DNA of 64,000 bases from Streptomyces poonensis (lineage in GTDB: Bacteria > Actinomycetota > Actinomycetes > Streptomycetales > Streptomycetaceae), in assembly GCF_014650915.1 (NCBI RefSeq), contig NZ_BMVW01000001.1, positions 1,116,001 to 1,180,000 of the forward strand, given 5' to 3'. Every line of letters begins with the position of its first letter. Positions within the stretch are counted from its first letter, which is position 1. The notes beneath the pieces were generated by a model. The model was not told the origin of the DNA. It did no database searches and saw only the letters and a program-made list of their open reading frames with translations. Below, in pieces: positions 57,586 through 64,000 of the stretch. The position numbers and the translations under genes were made by a program.

Positions 57586-58173
57586 ATGTTCCCTCGTTCG
57601 CCCTCCTCACCCGTTCCTTCGGTCGCACCCGCTCCGACCGGCATCCCACTGGGTCCCGACGCGCCTCCGACCTGCGACGTTCCCCATTTCGCCCCACTGA
57701 GGACGCACGGGGCACGGGCGCGGCTGCGACGGCTGGCACGGTGCCGCAGGCGGGCCGTGGCGGCCGGGCTGGCCGTGACCGCGGCGGCACTGGTCGCGGC
57801 GGGACCGCGAGACGCGGAGGGGGTGCGGGACGGGCAGCGGGCGCGCGGCCATCCGGTGACCGAGCCGGTGCGGGAGGAGCGGCGGGCCGGGCAGCGGGCT
57901 GTCACGAAGGTCTCCGCACCGGTACGGATCGCCGACGCGGCCACCGTGCGGCTGCTCCGCCCCGGCGACCGGGTCGACGTGATCGCGGCCGAGGACTCGC
58001 CGGCAGCCGGCGGTCACGCGCGAGTGGTCGCACGGGGGGCGCGGGTCACGCAGGTACCGGCGGCGAGCTCCGCCGAGACCGGTGCGCTGATCGTTCTGTC
58101 CGTTCCCAGAGCCACGGCCGCGCGGCTGGCCGGCGCCGGCGCGACCGCACGGTTGGCGGTGACCCTGTGGTGA
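57586..58173 (+). CDS. SAF-domain / RcpC-CpaB-like protein
   Basis: A 195-residue protein with a Pro-rich, basic N terminus, one membrane anchor (VAAGLAVTAAALVAAGP, about 58-74) and an extracytoplasmic domain: APVRIADAATVRLLRPGDRVDVIAA, ARVVARGARVTQVP, LIVLSVPRATAARLAGAG. This resembles the C-terminal part of Flp pilus assembly protein CpaB/RcpC. No pilus genes are in the window. The start at ATG 57586 is tentative; later starts would shorten only the disordered leader. It is followed by mscL on the same strand. Confidence 0.8.
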   Translation: MFPRSPSSPVPSVAPAPTGIPLGPDAPPTCDVPHFAPLRTHGARARLRRLARCRRRAVAAGLAVTAAALVAAGPRDAEGVRDGQRARGHPVTEPVREERRAGQRAVTKVSAPVRIADAATVRLLRPGDRVDVIAAEDSPAAGGHARVVARGARVTQVPAASSAETGALIVLSVPRATAARLAGAGATARLAVTLW

Positions 58174-58299
58174 GGGTGGCGGAAGCGGCCCTGCCTGCGC
58201 CGGGTACCTGGCCCGGGTTCTGCGACTGGACAGGCCCGGGACGCCCTGCCGTAGGTTGCGGAGTCGATCGTTCCGCACAGAGCACGAGAGAGGTCTCCG

Positions 58300-58785
58300 G
58301 TGAGCGAGCAGAAGAAGCCGAGTGTCCTGGAGGGTTTCAAGGCCTTCCTGATGCGGGGGAACGTCGTCGACCTGGCCGTCGCGGTCGTCGTCGGCGCGGC
58401 TTTCACCAACATCGTCAACTCGGTGGTGAAGGGAATCATCAACCCGCTGGTGGGGACGTTCGGCACGAAGAACCTCGACAGCTACAGCGCATGCCTGAAG
58501 GGACCGTGCGAAGTGGCCGCGGACGGCACGGAACACGGCGTGCGGCTCCTGTGGGGCTCGGTGCTCGGTGCCACCCTGACCTTCCTGATCACCGCGGCCA
58601 TCGTCTACTTCCTGATGGTCCTGCCGATGTCCAGGTACCTAGCGCGGCAGGAGGCCCGCCGGAAGCAGAAGGAAGGCACACAGGAGACCGTCGAGGTGAC
58701 CGAGCTGGAGGTCCTCAAGGAGATCCGGGACGCCCTGGTGGCCCAGCGGGGTCCGGGGACGGGCCCGGGCCAGGACCGCGCATAG
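58300..58785 (+). CDS. mscL: Large-conductance mechanosensitive channel
   Basis: A 161-residue MscL. The cytoplasmic N-terminal helix and TM1 read LEGFKAFLMRGNVVDLAVAV and VVGAAFTNIVNSVVKGIINP, a periplasmic loop has two Cys (SACLKGPCEVA), TM2 is TFLITAAIVYFLMVLP, and the C-terminal helical bundle ends in EIRDAL. The channel opens on hypo-osmotic shock. The cysteine-containing loop is longer than in E. coli MscL and could form a disulphide. GTG 58300 is preceded by GAGAGAGG. Confidence 0.95.
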   Translation: MSEQKKPSVLEGFKAFLMRGNVVDLAVAVVVGAAFTNIVNSVVKGIINPLVGTFGTKNLDSYSACLKGPCEVAADGTEHGVRLLWGSVLGATLTFLITAAIVYFLMVLPMSRYLARQEARRKQKEGTQETVEVTELEVLKEIRDALVAQRGPGTGPGQDRA

Positions 58786-58793
58786 CGCGGGTC

Positions 58794-58988
58794 TCAGAGG
58801 TGGTGGGGCGGCTTCTCGTCGAGGAAGCGCTTCAGGTCGGCCGCCGCGTCGCCGTCACGGTCGCCGGAGAGCTCACCCCACCCGCGGTCGGTGTCGTCCG
58901 CCGACTGCTGGCTGAGCGGGTCGTCGAAGACCAGCGCGGCCTTGGGGTCGCGCGGCCCGGATGCGGATGCGGATGCGGCGGTGCTCAT
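58794..58988 (-). CDS. Small acidic protein, Streptomyces-type
   Basis: A 64-residue acidic, disordered-looking protein: MSTAASASASGPRDPKAALV ... DDPLSQQSADDTDRGWGE ... DLKRFLDEKPPHHL. The DTDRGWGE and RFLDEKPPHH segments look like short linear motifs, and I recall similar small streptomycete proteins with them. No function is known. It converges on mscL (8 nt between the stops). ATG 58988 is the only plausible start. Confidence 0.7.
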   Translation of the reverse strand: MSTAASASASGPRDPKAALVFDDPLSQQSADDTDRGWGELSGDRDGDAAADLKRFLDEKPPHHL

Positions 58989-59030
58989 GTCCCCAGGGTA
59001 CGGCGCTGTGCACGGACGACGGCGGGAGAC

Positions 59031-59088
59031 AGCCGACCGGGGACCGGACGACGACGAGAAGCAGCCGACCGGAGATCGGACGACGGCG
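59031..59088. repeat. Imperfect 32-bp direct repeat upstream of the peptidase gene
   Basis: AGCCGACCGG-(G)GA-CGGACGACG occurs at 59031-59056 and again at 59063-59088 with a few changes. A third, weaker copy may start near 59018. It lies between two divergent genes. Confidence 0.4.
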
Positions 59089-59150
59089 GAAAGCGGCCAC
59101 CGGCTTCCGGGAGGCGACACAGTGGGGCCCGGCGGCGGAAGACTCCTCCC

Positions 59151-60242
59151 ATGAGGGTCGACGCTCTGACGGATGTCATGGGGCTACGAGTGGGGCACGC
59201 CACCCGGATCGGCGCCGGCCGGCTCACCGGGACCACGGTCGTCCTCGCCCCGGAAGGCGGCGTCGTGGCGGCCGTGGACGTGCGCGGCGGCGGGCCGGCC
59301 ACCAGGGAGACGGACGCGCTCGACCCACGGAACGTGGTGCAGAGGATCGACGTGGTCGTGCTGACCGGGGGCAGCGCGTACGGGCTGGACGCGGCGTCCG
59401 GTGTGATGGGCTGGCTGGAGGAGCGCGGGCGCGGGGTGCGGGTCGGGCCCGAACCGGCGCACGTCGTTCCGGTGGTGCCCGCCGCGTGCGTCTTCGATCT
59501 GGGGCGGGGCGGTGACTTCCGGGCCCGGCCCGACGCCGCCACGGGCCGCGCCGCGGTCGAGGCCGCCGCCGCGAACGCGACGGGCGCACCGGTCGAGCAG
59601 GGGTGCGTGGGCGCGGGCACGGGGGCCGCGGTGGGCCACCTCAAGGGCGGCGTGGGCACGGCGAGCACCCTGCTGGAGTCGGGCATCACGGTGGCCGCGC
59701 TGGTGGTGGCCAACGCGGCCGGGTCGGTGATGGATCCGAGGACGGGGGTGCTGTACGGGGAGTTGCTGGAAGAAGGGGGACGTACGGCAGTTCCGGCGGC
59801 CGCGGTCCACGAGGCCGCGCGGCGGCGGCTCGCGGAGGCTGCCGCGCGGAACGTCCCGTCCCCGCGGAACACCACCCTCGCCGTGGTCGCCACCGACGCC
59901 GATCTCACCCGTGCCCAGGCCCAGAAGCTGGCGGGCACGGCCCACGACGGCATCGCCCGCGCCGTACGGCCCGTTCACCTGCTCAACGACGGCGACACGG
60001 CGTTCGCCCTGGCGACCGCCGCCCGTCCGCTGTCTTCGGCGGGACCGCCGGCCATGCGAGCCGTGCAGGCCATGCAGGCTCTCCAGGCCCTCAACGAGGT
60101 GCTCGCGGCGGGCGCGGACATGGTGACGCGCGCGATAGTACGGGCGGTCCGCGCGGCCGAGTCCGTGGCCGGTCCGGGCGGGATGTGGCCGGCGTACAAC
60201 GCGCTGTACGGGGAATACGCAGCACGCGGCGTGGTTGAGTGA
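59151..60242 (+). CDS. P1 family peptidase (S58, DmpA-like)
   Basis: A 363-residue self-processing Ntn-type aminopeptidase. Family motifs are DVMGLRVGHAT, VVAAVDVRGGGPATRETDAL, VVLTGGSAYGLDAASGVM, GHLKGGVGTAS and ALVVANAAGSVMDP. In DmpA a Ser following the ANA/VxNA region is exposed by cleavage; here the corresponding site is probably NAAGSV, a slight variant. The C-terminal part has PRNTTLAVVATDADLTRAQA, conserved in the family. ATG 59151 follows GACTCCTCCC without a strong ribosome site. Substrates may be beta-amino or D-amino peptides. Confidence 0.9.
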   Translation: MRVDALTDVMGLRVGHATRIGAGRLTGTTVVLAPEGGVVAAVDVRGGGPATRETDALDPRNVVQRIDVVVLTGGSAYGLDAASGVMGWLEERGRGVRVGPEPAHVVPVVPAACVFDLGRGGDFRARPDAATGRAAVEAAAANATGAPVEQGCVGAGTGAAVGHLKGGVGTASTLLESGITVAALVVANAAGSVMDPRTGVLYGELLEEGGRTAVPAAAVHEAARRRLAEAAARNVPSPRNTTLAVVATDADLTRAQAQKLAGTAHDGIARAVRPVHLLNDGDTAFALATAARPLSSAGPPAMRAVQAMQALQALNEVLAAGADMVTRAIVRAVRAAESVAGPGGMWPAYNALYGEYAARGVVE

Positions 60243-60342
60243 AAGCCGGGTGAAAAAGGCCCTCACCAGGGGCCGTCAGCGGAATCGTGGGGCTGTTCGG
60301 GAACCTCGCGCGGGACTCGTGCGTTTTTTGGGCGTACGTTTT

Positions 60343-60372
60343 CTCGGTTTCCGGACATGATGTCCGACCGAG
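60343..60372. promoter_or_regulatory. Palindrome upstream of the DUF6227 gene
   Basis: The core CGGACAT-G-ATGTCCG (60352-60366) is flanked by CTCGGT and ACCGAG, giving an almost continuous 30-bp dyad about 50 nt before the start codon. It is a candidate operator. Confidence 0.5.
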
Positions 60373-60423
60373 GGGCTACGGTATGCACCCACTAGGTGAC
60401 ATGCAGCAACGCCGGGAGAAACC

Positions 60424-61173
60424 TTGAGCGTTCCGTACGAGACGGCAGCGTACGAGCCACCCGAGTCGCCCGAGTCTCCGGAAGAGCACCTCGCGCGACT
60501 CCTCGGCCGCGCCCTGAACTCCTTCGAGTTGCCCGACGAGACGATAAGGCGGCTCGACTGCGCGCTGGCCCACGACAGTTCGCTGCACTCGGCGCACTAC
60601 AGCGCGGGACTGCACCGGACGACGTACCGGCACACCTGGCTGCTCGCCGACGGGTCCGCGCTCACCCTGTGGGAGCTCGCGCACAACACGGCCCCGGACA
60701 GCCGCCCCCAGCACGAGCTGTACGTGGACGAGGAGGAGCTGCATGCCGCCACCGCGCGGCTGCCGCTGCCGCCGGACGCACCGGAGTTCGAGCTGCCGGT
60801 GACGCCGGAGGTGGCGCCACTGCCCGAGCCGCGTCACGAGTATCTGCCGGACGACTCCGCCGACCACGCGCGCCGGCTGCTGCGGCGCGCGGAGAACGCG
60901 GACCCGCCGGGCGGCGAGCTGGCCGCCCTGCTGCTGCGCACGGCGTTCGCGCACGAGATCACGCAGGCGTTCGGGCGTCCGACCCGGCCGGGCCACGCGG
61001 GGCCGAGCTTCTCGCTGTACGAGCACGCGTTCTTACTGACCGACGGGCGGGAGATCTCCCTGTGGGAGGTCGAGCACACGGCGACCCCGGACGGCCACCA
61101 CATGTGCGAGGTCTACGCGACGGAGGACGCGGCCCGGGAGGCCATGGAACGTCGGGCGGCAAGCCGGGGGTGA
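60424..61173 (+). CDS. DUF6227 family protein with TTA codon and internal duplication
   Basis: A 249-residue protein of the Streptomyces DUF6227 family: SVPYETAAYEPPESPESPEE, LARLLGRALNSFELPDETI. Two similar halves are visible: HRTTYRHTWLLADGSALTLWELAHNTAPD with HELYVDEEEL (about 60-105), and LYEHAFLLTDGREISLWEVEHTATPD with CEVYATEDAA (about 200-240). They indicate an ancient duplication. The role is unknown. A TTA codon at 61033 lies in the second copy, so translation should depend on bldA. The start is TTG 60424 with GGGAG 7 nt upstream. Confidence 0.85.
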   Translation: MSVPYETAAYEPPESPESPEEHLARLLGRALNSFELPDETIRRLDCALAHDSSLHSAHYSAGLHRTTYRHTWLLADGSALTLWELAHNTAPDSRPQHELYVDEEELHAATARLPLPPDAPEFELPVTPEVAPLPEPRHEYLPDDSADHARRLLRRAENADPPGGELAALLLRTAFAHEITQAFGRPTRPGHAGPSFSLYEHAFLLTDGREISLWEVEHTATPDGHHMCEVYATEDAAREAMERRAASRG

Positions 61174-61211
61174 CCCGCGCGTGCCCCCGCGTGCCCCCCT
61201 CTTACGACTTC

Positions 61212-61517
61212 TTACGAGCGGTCGTCGGAGCGGTCACCGGAGCGGTCGTCGCTGAGCTGACGGACCAGGGCGAGGAAGGCGTCGCGTTCCGCCGAGGTCA
61301 GTTCGACGTCCTCCGCGTGAGAGGCCCGGTGGCGCTGGCGGGGCAGGGAATGGAGGGTGCGGGTGCGGGTACGGCGGCGAGGCGTACCCGTGAGGTGGCG
61401 ACGGTGCACGGGGACGCCCCGGCGCAGGACGCGAACCAGCACGGCGACCCAGATGGCCGCCGACACCGCGAGGGTGGCCACGCCCACCAGCTGAAGGATC
61501 GACATGTGCTCAGGCAT
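61212..61517 (-). CDS. Small membrane protein with basic and acidic tail
   Basis: About 101 residues: one N-terminal helix (ILQLVGVATLAVSAAIWVAVLVRVL), a basic stretch GTPRRRTRTRTLHSLPRQRH, then LTSAERDAFLALVRQLSDD and a C-terminal SGDRSDDRS repeat. Not recognised. The basic region after the helix places it inside the cell. ATG 61517 with GGA 5 nt before it is used; ATG 61505 is an alternative. A 14-bp palindrome lies 38 nt upstream. Confidence 0.65.
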   Translation of the reverse strand: MPEHMSILQLVGVATLAVSAAIWVAVLVRVLRRGVPVHRRHLTGTPRRRTRTRTLHSLPRQRHRASHAEDVELTSAERDAFLALVRQLSDDRSGDRSDDRS

Positions 61518-61554
61518 GCGTTCCAGTGAACACCACCATCCAGGACATCGGCGC

Positions 61555-61568
61555 TGCATCGTGATGCA
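61555..61568. promoter_or_regulatory. Palindrome upstream of the small membrane protein gene
   Basis: TGCATC-GT-GATGCA, a perfect 14-bp dyad between the fruA terminator and the small gene. It is a possible operator. Confidence 0.4.
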
Positions 61569-61671
61569 TCTCGCAGGTGGGGCGAAGAGGGCACGAACAG
61601 CGCACCACGGACAGGCATCACCGACACCCCGACACCGCCAGCAGGAACCACCGGCACACCGGCTGAAAAAG

Positions 61672-61710
61672 CGGCGGCCGCAGCCCCCTGTCCCAGGGCT
61701 GCGGCCGCCG
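61672..61710 (-). terminator. Intrinsic terminator of the fructose PTS operon
   Basis: CGGCGGCCGCAGCCC and its exact complement form a 15-bp stem with a 9-nt loop. Read on the minus strand it is followed by C and then TTTTT, a rare true U-tract in this genome. Confidence 0.88.
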
Positions 61711-61723
61711 TGCTGGTGGTGGC

Positions 61724-63847
61724 TCAGGCCGCCACCGGCTCCCTGGACTCGGTCCCGGACGCCGCAGCGGGCTCGCTCGCCGTGCCCGGCCGGCTCTTGC
61801 GCATGCCCTTCAGCACGATGACCAGGCCGGCCGTGACCGCCGTACCGGCCGCGATGGCCAGCAGGTACAGGAACGGCTTGCCGATCAGGAAGGTGACCCA
61901 GACACCGCCGTGCGGCGCGCGCAGCGTGGAGCCGAAGGCCATGGTCAGCGCGCCGGTGACCGCGCCGCCCGCCATGGAGGCGGGGATCACCCGCAGCGGG
62001 TCGGCGGCGCCGAACGGGATCGCGCCCTCGGAGATGAAGGAGGCGCCGAGGACCCAGGCCGCCTTGCCGTTCTCGCGCTCGGTGGCGGTGAACAGGCTCT
62101 TGCGGACCGTGGTGGCCAGGGCCATGCCCAGCGGGGGCACCATGCCCGCGCCCATCACGGCGGCCATCACCGCCATCGCGGAGTCGCTCGGGTCCTGGAC
62201 GGCGATACCGGCCGTGGCGAAGGCGTACGCGACCTTGTTGACCGGGCCGCCGAGGTCGAAGCACATCATCAGGCCGAGCAGCAGGCCGAGCAGTACGGCG
62301 TTGGTGCCGGAGAGGCCGCTCAGCCAGTCCGTCAGCGCCTTCTGGGCCTCGGCGATGGGCTTGCCGATCACCACGAACATCAGGAAGCCGACGGCCATCG
62401 ACGAGAGCAGCGGTATCACGACCACCGGCATGATGCCGCGCAGCACGGGCGGGATCTTCACCCGCTGGATGCCGAGGACGACCGCACCGGCCAGCAGACC
62501 GGCGACCAGACCGCCGAGGAAGCCGGCGCCGATGGTGGAGGAGATCATGCCGCCGACGAAGCCGGGCACGAGTCCGGGACGGTCCGCCATGCCGTACGCG
62601 ATGTATCCGGCGAGTACGGGGATCAGGAAGTTGAAGGCGACGTTGCCGATCTGGAACAGCAGCGCGGCCCAGGAGTCGAGCTGGGTCCAGACGAAGTGCT
62701 CGGTGACCGGCTCGGCCCCGTTGATGTCGTAGCCGCCGAGCGCGAAGCCGAGGGCGATGAGCAGACCGCCGGCCGCGACGAACGGGACCATGTAGCTGAC
62801 ACCGCTCATCAGCCACTTGCGCAGCTTGGTGCCGTAGCCCTCGCCGGGCTCCCCCGCGCGCTCGACGGGGGTGGAGCCGGGCCGGGCCGCGGCCGTGACC
62901 TCGCCGCGCGCGGCCTTGTCGCGGACCTCGGCGATCAGCTCGGCGGGCCGGTTGATGCCCGCCTTGACGCCGACATCCACGGTGGGCTTCCCGGCGAAGC
63001 GTTCCTTCTCCCGTACGGGGACGTCATGGGCGAAGATCACGCCGTCGGCGGCGGCGATGACGTCCGGGTCGAGCCGGGTGAAGCCTGCCGAGCCCTGTGT
63101 CTCGACGGCCATCTCGACGTCACCGGCGTCGCGGCCGGCGTTCTCCAGCGACTCGGCGGCCATGTAGGTGTGCGCGATGCCGGTGGGGCAGGAGGTGACG
63201 GCGACGATACGGAACGGCTGGGCGCTCTTTCCCTCGGTGACGCCTGCCCGCTCCGGCTCAGCGCTCTCCGCCTCGGGGGCGGTCGGCGCGGGGGCGGTCG
63301 GCGCGGGCGAGGCACTGCCCGCGGCGGCACCGGAGGAGGCCGTTCCGTCCGGTGCCGCCGCGGAGTCCGCGGGTTCCTCGGTGGCACCCTGCACGTCGCC
63401 GGACTGCACGTCCCCCCGGATGAGCGCGGCGGCGCGCTCCGCGTCGTCCACGGCCCGCAGTGCGGTGGTGAACTCGGCGTTCATCAGCTGGCGGGCGAGG
63501 GACGACAGGATCGTCAGATGGGCGTCGTCGGCGCCGGCCGGGGCGGCGATCAGGAAGATCAGGTCGGCGGGACCGTCGGGCGCGCCGAAGTCGATGCCGG
63601 CCGCGCTGCGCCCGAAGGCGAGGGTCGGCTCGGTGACGTGCGCGCTGCGGCAGTGCGGGATGCCGATACCGCCGTCCAGGCCGGTCGGCATCTGCGCCTC
63701 ACGCGCGGCCACGTCGGCGAGGAAGCCCTCCAGGTCGGTCACCCGGCCCTTGGCGACCATCCGCTCGGCCAGGGCGCGCGCCGCCGCTTCCTTGGTGTCG
63801 GCGGACAGGTCGAGGTCGACCAGGTCCGCGGTGATCATCTCGCTCAT
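61724..63847 (-). CDS. fruA: Fructose-specific PTS enzyme IIABC
   Basis: A 707-residue single-chain fructose permease. IIA (about 1-145) has the phospho-His in GIPHCRS (His 65). A Pro/Ala-rich linker follows, then IIB (about 210-305) with phospho-Cys 220 in TSCPTGIAHTYMAAE, then IIC (about 345-680) with about nine helices, including MSGVSYMVPFVAAGGLLIAL and GASFISEGAIPFGAADPLRVIP. It imports fructose as fructose-1-phosphate, the substrate of FruK encoded just upstream. ATG 63847 has AAGGAG 7 nt before it. A strong terminator with a U-tract ends the operon. Confidence 0.96.
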   Translation of the reverse strand: MSEMITADLVDLDLSADTKEAAARALAERMVAKGRVTDLEGFLADVAAREAQMPTGLDGGIGIPHCRSAHVTEPTLAFGRSAAGIDFGAPDGPADLIFLIAAPAGADDAHLTILSSLARQLMNAEFTTALRAVDDAERAAALIRGDVQSGDVQGATEEPADSAAAPDGTASSGAAAGSASPAPTAPAPTAPEAESAEPERAGVTEGKSAQPFRIVAVTSCPTGIAHTYMAAESLENAGRDAGDVEMAVETQGSAGFTRLDPDVIAAADGVIFAHDVPVREKERFAGKPTVDVGVKAGINRPAELIAEVRDKAARGEVTAAARPGSTPVERAGEPGEGYGTKLRKWLMSGVSYMVPFVAAGGLLIALGFALGGYDINGAEPVTEHFVWTQLDSWAALLFQIGNVAFNFLIPVLAGYIAYGMADRPGLVPGFVGGMISSTIGAGFLGGLVAGLLAGAVVLGIQRVKIPPVLRGIMPVVVIPLLSSMAVGFLMFVVIGKPIAEAQKALTDWLSGLSGTNAVLLGLLLGLMMCFDLGGPVNKVAYAFATAGIAVQDPSDSAMAVMAAVMGAGMVPPLGMALATTVRKSLFTATERENGKAAWVLGASFISEGAIPFGAADPLRVIPASMAGGAVTGALTMAFGSTLRAPHGGVWVTFLIGKPFLYLLAIAAGTAVTAGLVIVLKGMRKSRPGTASEPAAASGTESREPVAA

Positions 63848-63966
63848 CGCGGGCTCCTTCGCTCGCGTATCGCCCGGGGCCGGGGGACGTCGGGCCGGGC
63901 GGGGGTGGGGACAGAGGTGTAGCCGGGACAGACGGGGAAGTGGGGGCGGCGCAGGTGAACGGTCAT
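63844..63966 (-). CDS. Candidate 40-codon ORF exactly bridging fruK and fruA
   Basis: Reading from ATG 63966 gives MTVHLRRPHFPVCPGYTSVP, continuing TPARPDVPRPRAIRERRSPR and a TGA at 63846-63844. Its start overlaps the preceding stop (ATGA), and its own stop overlaps the fruA start (ATGA), so translation could pass through all three. The product is Pro/Arg-rich and matches nothing known to me. The fruA ribosome site lies within its last codons. It could be a real coupling ORF or a chance frame. Confidence 0.4.
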   Translation of the reverse strand: MTVHLRRPHFPVCPGYTSVPTPARPDVPRPRAIRERRSPR

Positions 63967-64000
63967 GGCACGGGCTCCGACAGCACGCGGTCCATCGGGA
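63963..64000 (-). CDS. fruK: C-terminal end of the gene upstream of fruA, probably 1-phosphofructokinase (partial)
   Basis: Only the last 12 codons are in the window: PMDRVLSEPVP and stop TGA at 63965-63963. The sequence is too short for identification by itself. The call rests on the fruR-fruK-fruA order usual in Streptomyces, in which FruK phosphorylates the fructose-1-phosphate made by FruA. Confidence 0.5.
   Translation of the reverse strand, partial: PMDRVLSEPVP

Noticed and set aside
61910..63922. A 670-codon open frame opposite fruA
   Set aside because: Shadow of the PTS gene, with His/Gly/Arg-rich composition.

Overview
The window looks like a chromosomal segment of a Streptomyces species. 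It is very GC-rich, third codon positions are almost all G or C, and it carries genes typical of the genus: an SsgA-like sporulation protein, the division protein SepX, a DUF6227 protein, and rare TTA leucine codons in a few genes that suggest bldA (tRNA-Leu-UUA) control. The pair of penicillin-binding proteins and the ssg gene recall, from memory, the pmt-PBP-PBP-ssgE neighbourhood of S. coelicolor. The window appears to be core chromosome with small accessory patches. I see no prophage, insertion sequence, CRISPR array or obvious antibiotic cluster.

Layout. 1-2 kb: end of rsmI diverging from a protein O-mannosyltransferase. 2.4-3.6 kb: an accessory pair of membrane genes with three TTA codons. 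3.9-7.4 kb: two paralogous penicillin-binding proteins. 7.4-12.3 kb: a YbaK-type deacylase containing an in-frame palindromic repeat, a DMT transporter, a DUF4232 lipoprotein, a VanZ-like protein and a two-component system. 12.3-18.4 kb: a variable patch with an ArsR-type regulator behind a 42-bp palindrome, a small TTA protein, a lipoprotein, a TTA-containing Ser/Thr kinase and two gene remnants. 18.4-26.6 kb: a serine hydrolase, Ohr, a nickel/cobalt ECF transporter (nikMN-Q-O) behind a Nur-type box, ssgE, and a TetR-MMPL pair with twin operators.

26.8-37.4 kb: a tricorn-like protease, a translationally coupled Baeyer-Villiger monooxygenase / hydrolase / SDR operon diverging from a MerR gene, small regulators, exonuclease III and a GNAT acetyltransferase. 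37.4-43 kb: a two-component system diverging from an ABC exporter, an arrangement typical of envelope-stress or peptide-antibiotic resistance modules. 43-49.8 kb: tRNA-Ala(CGC), sepX, rimJ-like, mog, moaC, a gephyrin/MoeA-like gene and galU on one strand, then 5-formyl-THF cyclo-ligase diverging. 49.9-64 kb: penicillin acylase family protein, K+/H+ antiporter, MFS transporter, FmdB zinc ribbon, MTA phosphorylase, a CpaB-like SAF protein, mscL, a P1-family peptidase, DUF6227 and the fructose PTS operon (fruA preceded by the end of fruK, with a 40-codon ORF between them).

Regulatory themes. At least ten genes have a -10-like hexamer 6-7 nt upstream of the start codon, suggesting leaderless transcripts. 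Several promoter regions hold perfect palindromes that probably are operators. Six intact genes contain TTA codons, among them sepX and the kinase. Operons are tightly packed, with repeated 4-nt stop/start overlaps. Most convergent or terminal genes end in strong GC-rich hairpins.
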